Positions 1 to 9,372 of a stretch of DNA of 64,000 nt are shown here, in pieces. The translations under genes and the position numbers were made by a program. The DNA lies in assembly GCA_951799405.1 (NCBI GenBank), contig OX637342.1:16043298-16107297 (forward strand), written 5' to 3'. How positions within the stretch are numbered: the first letter of the stretch is position 1; each line of letters starts with the position of its first letter. The stretch comes from Agapetus fuscipes. Lineage: Eukaryota > Arthropoda > Insecta > Trichoptera > Glossosomatidae. Under the pieces are notes generated by a model, which saw only the letters and a list, made by a program, of their open reading frames with translations, did no database searches and was not told where the DNA came from.

Positions 1-60
1 CCCTACACACAGAAGGACCGCCCTGATGAAGGATCGTGATACCGATCCGAAACGTCGGCT
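1..60 (+). ncRNA. Hammerhead-ribozyme-like core, probably from a Penelope-like element
   Basis: CTGATGA lies at 23-29. It is followed by a six-pair helix (GGATCG 31-36 with CGATCC 43-48, loop TGATAC) and then GAAAC at 49-53. CUGAUGA, stem II and GAAA in this order form the catalytic core of a hammerhead ribozyme. Stems I and III are not clear, partly because the window starts here. Penelope-like retroelements and related repeats are known to carry minimal hammerheads with this layout. Two further fragments at 38 kb and 53 kb have a similar but altered core. Activity is not shown. Confidence 0.5.
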
Positions 61-103
61 ATAAAATAGCAAATTAACGGATTACCCGAAAACCTATCAA
101 CAC

Positions 104-129
104 ATATATATATATATATATATATATAT
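104..129. repeat. (AT)n microsatellite
   Basis: Uninterrupted AT dinucleotide run directly after the hammerhead-like segment. Confidence 0.95.
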
Positions 130-169
130 GAGGATAATTTATTTAATTAAAAAAAAAAATACATGACAA

Positions 170-478
170 AAGAGCGCCGTTTTTGTGTATGTCACACCTC
201 AAGGGCCCTCCTAATCGTGAATGAGATATTTTAAAAAGGTGCTGTTTGAGTAACTTCTTACCTGCGTTTCCCCGAAGGGGTGGCATGTGGCGATTTGGGA
301 CCTTTTTATTTTTACAGGTAAGGGGGCCGGCCTTACGCCAACCACTTCAGTGAAGTGGGGAGTTTCCCAGCTCCCGAGGGGTCTGGCACTCATTTCCTGT
401 GAAGGCTGAGTAAACCTTGAGATCGATACCCTGCTCTCGGCATGGAATGCAAGCATTCCACCAATCGAGCCATCAATC
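170..478 (-). repeat. SINE module C (tRNA-like head) plus a separate tail-A piece, minus strand
   Basis: Read on the minus strand, 478-240 carries a tRNA-like head (TGGCTCGATTGGTGG, then GCTTGCATTCCATGCC). It continues into the module C body, with the landmarks 'ccttcacagg', 'gggagctggg', 'gaagtggttggcgtaag' and 'ccacatgcc'. At 216-170 is a copy of tail A (gaggtgtgacatacacaaaa). The same head and body recur at 7157, 22165, 36085, 37195 and 40488. The head joins the core at 479-640 through the junction seen in the other composites. Confidence 0.75.
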
Positions 479-640
479 TTATTACGAGCTTGGTCGTCGT
501 CGCCACAAAGCGCCAACTCTCATGCAAGATCCAGTTGTTGTAAGGCTGGATGGACCCTTTGATAACCGGTCTTTGGTAAAGGTCCATGAATCCCTCAACC
601 AAGCGAAGAGCAAATTGCTTTCTTAAAAATGCCAACAGAT
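479..640 (-). repeat. SINE core, fused to LINE C-terminal coding sequence
   Basis: The minus strand reads through the shared core: 'gggattcatggacctttacc', 'gtccatccagccttacaac', 'gcgacgaccaagctcgt'. In other copies this core follows a tRNA-like unit. Here it follows the end of a CR1/L2-like LINE reading frame (595-775), whose last codons (ICSSLG, then stop) lie inside the core. This is the best evidence in the window that the core derives from a LINE 3' end. Confidence 0.7.
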
Positions 641-775
641 TCCGAAACCCTCACTCCGGGTGGCAGTCTGTTCCACTCCACTGGTCCCGCAAACCGGAAA
701 GCGCGATCCCCAAAATTAGTGCATATTTGACGGCGAGGCTGCATCAACCTGACAGCTCGACACCCCGCTGACCTA
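595..775 (-). pseudogene. CR1/L2-like LINE reverse transcriptase C-terminal fragment
   Basis: The minus-strand frame contains TLRSAGCRAVRLMQPRR, then NFGDRAFRFAGPVEWN and RLPPGVRVSESVGIFKKAI before a stop. This matches the C-terminal signature of CR1/L2-type non-LTR retrotransposons and the related frame at 11757-12060. Everything upstream of it, including the RT and endonuclease domains, is missing. On the other side (about 790-855, plus strand) is a tRNA-like stretch ending 'gttcgattcccagcagagca', so the locus is chimeric. Confidence 0.8.
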
Positions 776-859
776 AGTGTAAAGGCTGCTAAGGTTAAGG
801 CTGCGGACTCGTATTTCGAAGGTCGTAAGTTCGATTCCCAGCAGAGCACAAATCAAAAG

Positions 860-1434
860 GAACGTGGTTCGAATCCCTGAAAAACCTCTAAAAATACCTC
901 TATTAACTACTTAAGTGTACATAGAAGAAAAAAATGCAAAAAACAGATTTTATGAAATAAAAGAGACGTGCAAGGATAAGAAGAAAAGAGACTCAACTAG
1001 TAAGAGTTCAAAACAGACTCAACTAGTGAGAATTAACCAAGAACGAATGTGCCTAGACTCATAAAAAAAGTTCACTCAGCCTCACATAAAATTAGTTTTG
1101 CTTGAATCAACGCTGATTAGAGACGACAGAGATAGCAGAGGGTCCTTGAAGTGTGATTTACAGAAAACGACGTTCAGCAAAAAAAAAATCATCTGTGTCA
1201 GCCGGGTTGATAGCTCAAGTGGCATAACGTAGCAGAACCCATTCTGAGCGGGGGAGGTTTATTTTAAAATTCAGATGTAAAATTCATTCGGTGTTATTCT
1301 CAAACAGCAAGTCATGGCTCATCGGCAGCCTGCAGTGAATTTTCGGTATAAAAAAAAGATGATCCATAGATGAACAGCCATGAACCATTTTTTTGTGAAT
1401 AGAACTGATAAGGTACACTTGACGCACACGTGTT
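860..1434. other. No gene; one degraded tRNA-like repeat
   Basis: No supported coding sequence. A degraded module-C-like piece may lie at about 1200-1335 (GGTTGATAGCTCAAGTGGCA, then a 'ttcggtgttattctcaaac' body). The rest is unassigned AT-rich DNA. Confidence 0.4.
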
Positions 1435-1865
1435 CCTTGACTAATAGGTTGGTATGAGTCTGACTCCCTGTGCTATGAAAACTAGGTTAACTTTTGACAA
1501 CGACACTCCGTTTCAGGGAAAGGCGGCATGAGTTGCAGGGCTTAAGTTTCTTTGAAATTCAGGTCGTTATTGTGATAATTTTAAGTGCACATGCAGCATT
1601 TGTTGTAAGCGCGAACTTTGACTAGGACTATACACCCCCACTACCGTTAAAGGTTTTTTTATTATTAGACTTATGAGAGAGTCCATTGCCATTTACAGAC
1701 ATCGTAATATCGTCACCATGTTTGTTCATGTGAGGTTTGGTTTATCTTGTATATGCACATGCAGCATGTGTAAGCGCGAATGAACTAACATGTGCCTGCG
1801 GCATGCATTAAATATGAGCCTTAAATGTCAATATATCTTTGCAACTTAGAATATAGATGCGATAT
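1435..1865 (+). repeat. LINE-R 3'-end copy, interrupted
   Basis: The landmarks 'ccttgactaataggttggta', 'tttcagggaaaggcggcat', 'gcacatgcagca', 'taagcgcgaa' and 'atctttgcaacttaga' are in order. A roughly 100-bp unrelated segment (about 1620-1725) splits the copy, and part of the middle is repeated on both sides of it. Confidence 0.7.
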
Positions 1866-2864
1866 GTAAGTCGGTCAGTCTGGTTGCAGCTAGTTCTATA
1901 GACTGTGGTCACAATTTTAATGGACGAACAAACCAGGTAAGTATCCAACGAGCATTGTCCATTGCAAACTGACCCGAGGATATTGTGAAAGGTCACGATT
2001 CAGCGCAGAAAAGTAAAGAGATGAGATTTAACATTTCTAACGGAATCAGGTCAAAGCTTTTCCTACTCCTATTTAAACTGTTTAATATTATACGTACATT
2101 TGTTTCAATTAAAATAACATTAATTTGGTTTAATTTGTTTTAGAAATACCATCAGAGATACGAATGGATTTTGACAGGCGATTTAGTAAGCTGTCATTAA
2201 AAACGAATAGAAAAAAAAACATCTCGTTTTTTTAAATGACAGCTAACAAAATCGATGTACGTGTATAAGATAGCTGTCATGTATACAGACTTAATAATAC
2301 TTTTAATTACACATTTTTACCGTTTTGTTTTTTATACCTACTCATAAAAGTCAACTAAGACTCAAAAGTAAGCTAGAACTCTTCTTTAAAAAAGCGACCT
2401 GAAAAATGAGTCAAAAATCTTTTGCACTAATTAGAAAAGCAAGAATTTTGCAACATAAAATGTAAGATCCGTAAAAATAAGAAAACAGAGGTGTGACCTG
2501 ACCTAAAGAGCTAAATGAATGGCTCCGTGTGAACAAGCCCTTATTGACTAAATATACTTTAAGTAGGCAGTATATGAAGTCATCATCATCGGCATGATAA
2601 TCCGAGGTGAGTATTGGCCTCCTTTATCAACCGTCGCCAGCGCTGTCTATCTAACGCCTTTTTTTCAAATCCCACATTCACCAATTTCCAATCCCACTTT
2701 TGTCCAATGCACTGAATTTTCCCGCTTTTCTATGCTCTTCTCGGTTCGTTAATATACAAAGGAAATTTGAGTCAATTAAGTTAATTATTTTTTTATTTGC
2801 TTAAGTAATTGTATTTTATCAAATATTTTTGAGCGCACTTTTTCCTATGTCTTAGCGCAAACTT
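1866..2864. other. AT-rich intergenic DNA, nothing recognised
   Basis: No coding exon or clear repeat was recognised. At about 2580-2730 a 'catcatcatcggcat' run and a stretch resembling minus-strand LINE sequence are seen, too degraded to name. Confidence 0.4.
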
Positions 2865-2940
2865 ACATGTGTCTGCTTGTGAGTTGTGGGCATGCAATAT
2901 ATGTCAATGTATCTTTGCAACTTAGATTAAAGATAAGTTC
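2865..2940 (+). repeat. LINE-R 3'-end fragment
   Basis: Only the last part is present: 'gtgtctgcttgtgag', 'tgggcatgca' and 'tctttgcaacttagatta', followed by an 'aagat' end. Confidence 0.65.
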
Positions 2941-3484
2941 AGTTCCGTTTCTTATGACTTTTTCTTTTGTTTTCAAATTATGAAAATCAGAAAATGCTAT
3001 TCAATAGAAACTATTCGTTTTTCTTCAACCTTTTTTATTTGTAAATGTATTTTCAATTTATTACAGTCTTACATTATCTCTCTTAAATTTCCTGAAAAGT
3101 TCACCGTAGGCGGTATTACCTAACTAAAAGTTGATTTTGACACGAAATTCTAATGGAGAGTAAGGGAGGTGAATGGAAATAAGAAATGAGATTGAAAATA
3201 AATGTCGTACGTTAATTTCTATCATTGCTTATTGCAAGTAGGTACGTGCATTGCTTATTGCAAGTACGTAGGCATTCCAGATTCAGCCCGTGGGCTGGCT
3301 AATAATTATCTTTTAACCGTACACAGCGGCTACATCAGTCAGCCGACATGAAAGGCAAGTGCGATTTGCATAGAGAATGGCAATGCATTCTGCTTGCAGC
3401 GGAACTAGCGACACTAGTATCCAAAGATAACACAGTCACATAAATATTCCTGGCTGAATAGACAACACTTCGTGCATCTTGAAC

Positions 3485-3605
3485 GCTAATCCATCCACGC
3501 CGGGGTGGAAGTCTCGAGTGTGGTTGGTAGATCTTACCGTACCTATTTGTAAACGGGACGGAATAAAACATGGCGGTGCCTGAACAGCTGATCGTTGTTC
3601 CATAT
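3485..3605 (-). repeat. Left arm of palindromic element around the solo LTR
   Basis: Read in reverse complement, this arm (CAGCTGTT, ACCGCCATGTTT, AAATAGGTACGGTAA, CGAGACTTCCACCCC) matches the right arm at 4033-4140 in order. The two arms form an inverted repeat of about 110 bp, with the solo LTR at its centre. This suggests a palindromic MITE or foldback element that was a target for LTR insertion. Confidence 0.75.
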
Positions 3606-4032
3606 TGTTATTGTTATGTAAATAACAAATACATATAAATGTTATATAGGTAGGTGTATTAGTTATAGCTGATGAGAGGTGGAGTAATTATTATAGGTAC
3701 CTAGGGTGGAGAGACATTCAATTATGTACCTACTCGAAGCTGGTAGAAGTCCGTCGTTCTGGAATGTTCCAGCAAAATTGGCTTCTAGTAACTACTATCG
3801 CTGCAATATAAAAAGCTGCAAACCGCTTGCAGGAGTCAGTCTTGATGCGACGCTTTGCTTTTGAACAAGAAAGACAGTATCAGTGAAAGTGATCCAACGG
3901 TGAAATAAATGTAAATTGCTAAACCATAAAGGTGAATTGTTCAAAATAAATATAAATTGTAAAATAAATATCCTGTAAAGAAGCCCAGTTTTTTTTTAAT
4001 TTGAAGACTATTTGAACCCTGAAAACACAACA
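3606..4032 (+). mobile_element. Solo LTR (427 bp, probably Gypsy-type) with TG...CA ends
   Basis: The element begins TGTT and ends AACA. It is flanked by a 4-bp direct repeat ATAT (3602-3605 and 4033-4036), as expected for LTR retrotransposon integration. Inside, in U3-R-U5 order, are heat-shock-element-like repeats, a TATA box (3806), an initiator TCAGTC (3836) and AATAAA signals (first at about 3904). No primer binding site, gag or pol follows, so this is a recombination-derived solo LTR. The alternative, a duplicated hsp gene promoter, is less likely because the ends and target duplication are exact and no hsp coding sequence follows. Confidence 0.7.
3735..3841 (+). promoter_or_regulatory. 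HSE + TATA + initiator promoter inside the LTR
   Basis: TTC (3757-3759), GAA (3762-3764) and TTC (3767-3769) alternate with exact 5-bp spacing, a perfect three-unit heat shock element (TTCTGGAATGTTC). Further GAA/TTC units flank it at 3735, 3746 and 3783. ATATAAAA starts at 3806 and the arthropod-type initiator TCAGTC at 3836, about 30 bp downstream. Spacing is canonical for RNA polymerase II; heat inducibility is an inference. Confidence 0.65.
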
Positions 4033-4140
4033 ATATCTATAATGGATCAGCTGTTGATGCGCCGCCATGTTTCTTCCACCCTATCTTCAAATAGATACGG
4101 TAAAATCTATCTACGAGACTTCCACCCCTGGCTTGCATGG
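4033..4140 (+). repeat. Right arm of palindromic element around the solo LTR
   Basis: Inverted partner of 3485-3605 (GATCAGCTGTTGATGCGCCG, then CCATGTTTCTTCCACCC, AATAGATACGGTAAA, GAGACTTCCACCCC). Confidence 0.75.
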
Positions 4141-4819
4141 GATCTCCTTCATTCCGTTACTGAGTACGCCGTGAAACGATGCTGAATTGAGACAAGACAA
4201 CAAAGTCGTGAAGTGAAAATCTCGAATACTTCTTTTCGTGCCATATTTAAAGAAAATTAGAGAACTTCGTGAATATTGCCTTACAACAAATGATTCCACG
4301 ACATATCGGTAAAAGACAACCCGTCCAACGACAGTTCGTCCATTGACAAATCAATTGTCAATGGCCGAACTGATAGAGAACTGATTGATTGGCCGAATGA
4401 ATGAGAATTGGCTTAATCTCAAGCTCGCCGAGGGCTCTTGTTCAGATTTCATTTTCAATTTGATAGGGGACCAATGAACCTCTCTGCAAAATAGATTATT
4501 GATTTTAATTATGTAATAAAACACCTCACGGGAATCGATTTAAGATATAAAAATATTTTAGATTCACGGTGGTCGCACTCCAGTGAATCAGGTTGATTTA
4601 TTTCAGGAAATAAATGTGAATTTTTGAAGCATATTCCTTGAAACGTATGCATGCAAGAGTCCAATTAAATTTTAATTGGGCAGTTAGCTTAATGTGCATA
4701 CCGGGAATTCAATCCTTTGAGATCCTCGCACTTTTTCATGTGCGCTACACCTTTCATAAATTTTAAAGAAAACCAAGCTTTTTTTCAAGCGCCTTTTTAC
4801 ACGGTCCGGTCCGATGCCG

Positions 4820-5115
4820 GATCGGAAGTCGTGAAGTGTATTTTTTTAAGGAATCCTGTGTGCGAGACACCCTAGACTTCTAGACGTCTATGACACAGTG
4901 TCATTGACACTGTTGTAGTGCCGCAGAGGTGTTGGTGATGTGGCAGTTTATGTCCTAATCCTTTGTAGGAGGGCTGTGATCGGAAGTCGCGTAGTGTATT
5001 TTTTTAAGGAATCCTGTGCGGGAAACACCCTCAATTTATAGGGATCCATGACACTTGTTGCAGTGCCGCAGAGGTGTTGGTGATGCGGCGGTTGATGTCC
5101 TGATCCTTTGCAGCA
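4820..5115. repeat. Tandem duplication of a SINE tail-B-related unit
   Basis: Two adjacent units of about 160 and 135 bp share 'gatcggaagtcg', 'gtatttttttaaggaatcct', 'gtagtgccgcagaggtgttg', 'gatgtcctgatcctttg' and 'agggctgt'. They contain the minus-strand form of SINE tail B found at 8977, 17610 and 55286. The AT/poly(T) start and the 'gatcggaagtcg' boundary show head-to-tail duplication. Confidence 0.75.
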
Positions 5116-5389
5116 GGGCTGTTAGCTGCGTAGTATAGTGTTGTGTGCTGCGTTGGCTTTGAGACACTGAAAGGAAGTGGCGATTGATATTGGTTTTGAA
5201 TATGACAAGATTAAATTGAGGTGGAAACACAGGTACCGACAACTGGTTCCGTAAGCGGACAGTTTGGCAAAGGATCGAGTCGTGAAAACATCAAGTTCTC
5301 ATAGTTTTGATGTCGACTGCAAAGGGATGAATGTGAGCCGTTCTTCGAGTTGCCGTTGTTGTGACGAGAGGAGGAGGTATAAATAAGGA

Positions 5390-5763
5390 TATTTCATAAT
5401 ATTTTTATTTTTTATTTATTGTGAATCAACGGCTGAAAGCCTTTTACAAAATATATTTTTACAAATGTTTTTTAAGTTTATATTATGCATAGTATAAATT
5501 CATGAATATAAGAACAATAAAGTATATACATGTACCTACCTATGTATTAAGATGATGTACATAAAAAATCAAAACAAAGTGTAATCTACAATAGATATTC
5601 ATGAATATAAAAACAAAAAAAGATAAATATATGCGGATAAAGATGATGTTTATAAAAAAAAATAAAAAATAAAGTGCAATTGAACGATGTCTTGTATAGA
5701 AGTCTATAAAAAAACAAGTAATCAGTAACAGAAAAATAAACTAAAATATGGGGATGTATGTTA
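5390..5763. other. AT-rich DNA with a near-duplicate of about 85 bp
   Basis: 5500-5585 and 5598-5680 share 'attcatgaatataa', 'aagatgatgt', 'tataaaaaa' and 'aaagtg(c/t)aat' in the same order, indicating an old direct duplication. No coding sequence is supported. Confidence 0.5.
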
Positions 5764-5764
5764 G

Positions 5765-5847
5765 TTTTCACACGATCCGGCGCGATTTGTCAGGCGAGTT
5801 CATACATTTAACGACCGGATCCAGGGCACCACCGGGTTGTGTGAAAA
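5765..5847. mobile_element. Short MITE-like element with TTTTCACAC ends
   Basis: The element starts TTTTCACACGATCCGG and its far end in reverse complement reads TTTTCACACAACCCGG. A related piece occurs at about 48976-49054 (TTTCACACGAATTGTCC to GTGTGAAAAGG), and a divergent one at about 4795. Confidence 0.5.
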
Positions 5848-6261
5848 GATAGTTTTACTTGTAAGTAAATTGAAGAAGATTTAACAGTATTTTTGAGGAA
5901 TTGAAATGTGACCATAAATTACATATGTAACAAATCAGGTTTAAGGTCTCCACGGCGATACTTTATTAAACCGTTTTTTACTTTTTATTAAATGTGTTTG
6001 ATAAAATATACAGTTTTATTTGTACACTTATCGGAGATAAGAAATAAAATGGGATTTTTATTAAAAGCTTCAAATACACTTTTTTTTAAATAGGGTGACA
6101 ATATCTTTTGAGGGTTGTGGTAAAAAAACGTGTGAAATACTTTCTTGGTGGTCTACTTACCGAAAATTGATAAAATTACTCAAGTGAATATTAAATGATC
6201 TGAAAAAGTTGTTTTTTTAGCGAAGTACTTAAAAAAACAGGAAGAAAAGTTTGTTTATGGT

Positions 6262-6525
6262 CAAATGATGTGTGACTTCTTAGATCGTAAATAAATATGA
6301 TTGTTAGCATCAAAGCTCATATAAGATGCATGCGCACAAACAAACACGTGTAATTTCGCGCTTACAAATGCTGAATGTATACTTACAAATTGAAATCCAA
6401 GCCTCAAATGAACATAAACCTGCAACTCTTGCCGACCTTCCCTGGAACAGGGCATTGGCAAAGTGAACCATTTTTTACAGTATGGGTGGTCAGCCTCATA
6501 CCAACCTATAAGTAAAGGAATGAAT
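6262..6525 (-). repeat. LINE-R 3'-end copy
   Basis: Minus-strand copy with 'ataggttggtatgaggctga', 'tttgccaatgccctgttcc', 'taagcgcgaaattacacgtg' and a worn 3' end near 6270. Confidence 0.75.
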
Positions 6526-6649
6526 TGTAAAACTTAATAAAAACAAAGCCTATTTTTAATAGCGAAATGGCAACATCATCACAGTAACAGTGTACAAAAA
6601 AGGATAATTTAGCCTATCTAATGTAACCTATGACATTTGGAGAGTCTGG

Positions 6650-6805
6650 AAAATAGGATTATGATGACGGACCCAAAAAAGCGTAGGACAGACGAAAGGC
6701 TCAGATTAAAGTGGCTGGACGGTGTGGTGGCAGACTGTCGTGCGGTACAGCGGTGGCTGCGGTTGATCAAGGAGGCCAGGATTCAACCCGAATCGCCCTG
6801 TCATT
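6650..6805 (+). pseudogene. Non-LTR retrotransposon C-terminal remnant
   Basis: The frame reads ERLRLKWLDGVVADCRAVQR, then WLRLIKEAR. This matches the 'RLRWLD.V..D......R.W' tail of RTE-type LINE proteins. No RT core is attached. Confidence 0.45.
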
Positions 6806-6895
6806 GATGATGATGCTATGACATATAGGTCACTAATCAACTCACAACAACCTTGATTATATAAACAATCTCTTTGTACTGGATTCGAACAAGGT

Positions 6896-7375
6896 TTAAC
6901 TACAAAAGGTCCATCCAGCCCAACAGGAATTGGACCTTGTTTGAGAATCGGCGCTTTATTCCAACCAAGCTTGTAAAAAGTCCGGTCGATGGCTCAATGG
7001 GTAGAATGCTTGCATTCCATGCCAAGAGCAAGGGTTCTCCACCGAGAGTGTCTCACCAAAAAATCTTTACAAATTGTATTCTTCAATTGTATTCCGTTCA
7101 GTCCCGACTCATATTATTTTGTTGTGATAATCCGGACATATTACCACGATCATGTCCGGTCGATAGCTCAGTTGGTAGAATGCTTGCATTCCATGCCGTG
7201 AGCTCGGGTTCGAATCCCACTGAGGGTGTCAGAAATGATTTCCCGTTTCGGTGTTTATTTCAAACCCAAAATAAATACCGGCAAAATGTACTCAGCCTTC
7301 ACAAGAAATGAGAACCAGACCCCTCGGAAGCTGGGAAACTTCCAATTCAACTGAAGTGGTTGGCGTTGAACAAGG
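6896..7375 (+). repeat. Two SINE copies: core + module C, then a second module C
   Basis: 6896-6975 is the SINE core (gtccatccagcccaacag, gagaatcggcgcttt, ccaagcttgt). It is joined through 'aaaaagtccggtcgatggct' to a tRNA-like head at 6980-7040. A fresh copy begins at 7157 with GGTCGATAGCTCAGTTGG and a B box GGTTCGAATCC (7206-7216). It continues through the module C body ('gatttcccgtttcggtgtt', 'ctcagccttcacaag', 'gaagtggttggcgtt'). The A- and B-box-like sequences indicate tRNA ancestry; neither is an intact tRNA gene. Confidence 0.8.
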
Positions 7376-7439
7376 TTTAACTAATAATAGAGCTCTTCAT
7401 AAAAAGGGGGGACGAAACAAAGGTGTAGTCGTCCTCCTT

Positions 7440-7905
7440 GGGGGGGACATGGATAGATAAGACAAAATTTGTATAGCGCCTTTTATGACAGTGTGTCACT
7501 ACAAAGGCGCTTGTCCGTATGATTGGTGAGGCGGGAATAGCGTTCCAAGTCATTGGAGCGGCAGCCTTGAACGCTCAATAAACAACAAAAACAGTGCGGG
7601 GCCTTCTTGCAGGGATGTCCAGGCAGCTGCTTCTTGATGCAGCTGACCTCAGTGTTTGTCCGCGCGAGGTTGTAGTAGCTGGAGACACCAGCTCCATCAG
7701 GTACCCCGGAGCACTTCCACGCAGTGCTTTGAAGGTGAGCAAACCGACTTTAAAAGTGATCCTCTCAGGGATTTTCAGCCAATGCAGAGCTTGAAGATGA
7801 GGAGTGATGTGGTAGGACTTTGCGGCCCCATATATGAGTCTAGCTGCGGCGTTTTGCAGCGATTGAAGCCTATATTGAGCTGATTTTTGGGCTGGCACCT
7901 GGTCA
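7440..7905 (-). pseudogene. CR1/L2-like LINE reverse transcriptase C-terminal fragment
   Basis: The minus-strand frame (7898 to 7575) contains RLQSLQNAAARLIYGAAKS, ITPHLQALHWLKIPERITFK and LLTFKALRGSAPGYL. These are the conserved C-terminal motifs of CR1/L2-type LINEs: the 'LQNAAARL' helix and the 'LHWLPI..RI.FK' block. The RT core is absent. 7440-7570 has the look of a LINE 3' flank ('tagcgccttttatgacagtg'). Confidence 0.85.
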
Positions 7906-8374
7906 CCCCAGGGCGTACATCTGATCCATATGGCATTACGTTTCCCACCTCCGCACTCGCCTCGCCCCGACTACGCCCACGGTGCTATATTTTATTTGCT
8001 GATGCACAAAGGAGAGTGCCGTCCCCCGGGCTGGAGCCACGAGGTGACAGATGGCTCCAAGACCTGGAAGATTGATGGGGGGCCATGGCGGAGTGGAGCC
8101 TTACAGACGAGGACAGTTGATAAGTAGCAAGTTGGATATTGAGAGTCGGGAATGGAAAAGATAAGAGGAAAATAATGATGAAGAGGCCGACATCCCGCAG
8201 TAGGAAGATGTCTGAGTATGGAGAAAAATAGTATGTTTAAACCTGAGTTAGATATTTTTTGTGCACGCCTATTTTTAATGCACATCATGGTTTCCTCTAA
8301 ATATTAGTACCTACTTAAGTGAAGAATGTTACGACTTTTTTCAATGTAGCGCTAAAAGAGGTAAAAAAATTAAC
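7906..8374. other. Unassigned sequence
   Basis: A GC-richer stretch (7920-8130) stays open on the plus strand but has no recognisable motif. It may be further LINE debris. Confidence 0.35.
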
Positions 8375-8616
8375 GGTGCTATTCATAGACATTTTAGTCC
8401 CCCGCTGAGCCCACGCTTTGACAAACTAATGATGCATTTGTATGAAAACCTGTCAATCCAAGATGGCCACAAGTGAACAGCTGATTAGTCTTCATACAAA
8501 TATTACCTAAATTCGGTAGGTATTAATGACCATGGTGATGAGACTTTCGGCCCTGGCATTATTAGTTTGTCAAAACGTGGGCTCAACCGACGACTAAAAT
8601 GTCTAAGAATAGCACC
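8375..8616. mobile_element. MITE family B, copy 1 (242 bp)
   Basis: It starts GGTGCTATTCATAGACATTT and ends AAATGTCTAAGAATAGCACC, with inverted arms of about 60 bp reaching 'gctttgacaaactaatgatg'. Three more copies are at 26117, 35605 and 40069. There is no coding capacity. The centre carries 'agatggccacaagtgaac' and 'cagctgatta'. Confidence 0.85.
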
Positions 8617-8899
8617 GTAAGACAGTAAGTTTAGAAAAAAACAGTAGCATAAATAGAAAAATTAACTATCTCTACGAGAAGTTTTTCTTTCAGTGCCATG
8701 TCTTACGCACATCAGCGATCATCGTGGCTATTTTCACTTCAGATGCTGCGGCTCGAAATAGGGACTTAATGCTTTTGCCAAATCACTGTCGTAGATTTTT
8801 AGTCACGATGTCCTCGAGTTCTTCTCCCCTCAATATTTACTTGTATGATAAGATGGACACGCGGGATTTTTATTCCTCAGAACAAATTTGATCGTGATC

Positions 8900-9372
8900 C
8901 CAAAGGTCCATCCAGCCTTACAGCAACTGGGTCTTGTTTGAGAATTGGCACTTTCTATAACGACGACCAAGCTCGCAGAGGGGTTTTTTTTTTTTTAAGA
9001 AATCCTGTGCGGGAGACTCCCTAGATTCTAGAGACTCTAGGGGTCTATGCCACTTGTTGTAGTGCCGCAGAGGTGTAAGAGCTTGGTCGTCGCTACAATT
9101 CGCCAATACTCAACCAAGACCCAGTTGCTGTAAGGCTGGATGGACCTTTCGAGATCGGTCATTGGTAAAGGTTTATGAATTTTTCAACCCAGCGAAGAAC
9201 AAATTTGAAAATATAAATGGTATATTTTTGTGCTCCGCCGGGATTCGAACCCACAACCTTCCCATTCAGAGTTCGCAGTGCTACTACTGAGCTACGGAGC
9301 GGTCAAGGTTTTGAGGTGTGATTCACACAAAAACAGCGCTCACCAAATAAATCATCCTATTATTATTATTCT
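8900..9372 (+). repeat. SINE (core + tail A) split by an antisense SINE
   Basis: Plus-strand core (8906-8978: 'gtccatccagccttacag', 'gaccaagctcgcagagg') resumes after about 9305 as tail A ('ttttgaggtgtgattcaca', 'caaaaacagcgctcacc') and ends in TTATTATTATT. The 8977-9303 segment between is a complete antisense SINE. This shows relative insertion order. Confidence 0.8.
8977..9303 (-). repeat. SINE: tRNA-like unit + core + tail B, antisense and nested
   Basis: On the minus strand this reads tRNA-like unit (CCGTAGCTCAGTAGTAGCAC, B box GGTTCGAATCC), core, then tail B ('cacctctgcggcactacaac', 'gagtctcccgcacaggattt') and a 3' poly(A) run. It has no 5S head. Confidence 0.8.

Noticed and set aside
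3838..4110. An hsp70-like gene downstream of the heat shock element
   Set aside because: No hsp coding sequence follows. The promoter lies inside an element with LTR ends and a target duplication.
7157..7230. Possible tRNA gene (A and B boxes present)
   Set aside because: The cloverleaf cannot be completed, the acceptor stem does not pair, and the sequence continues into a dispersed SINE body repeated at five other sites.
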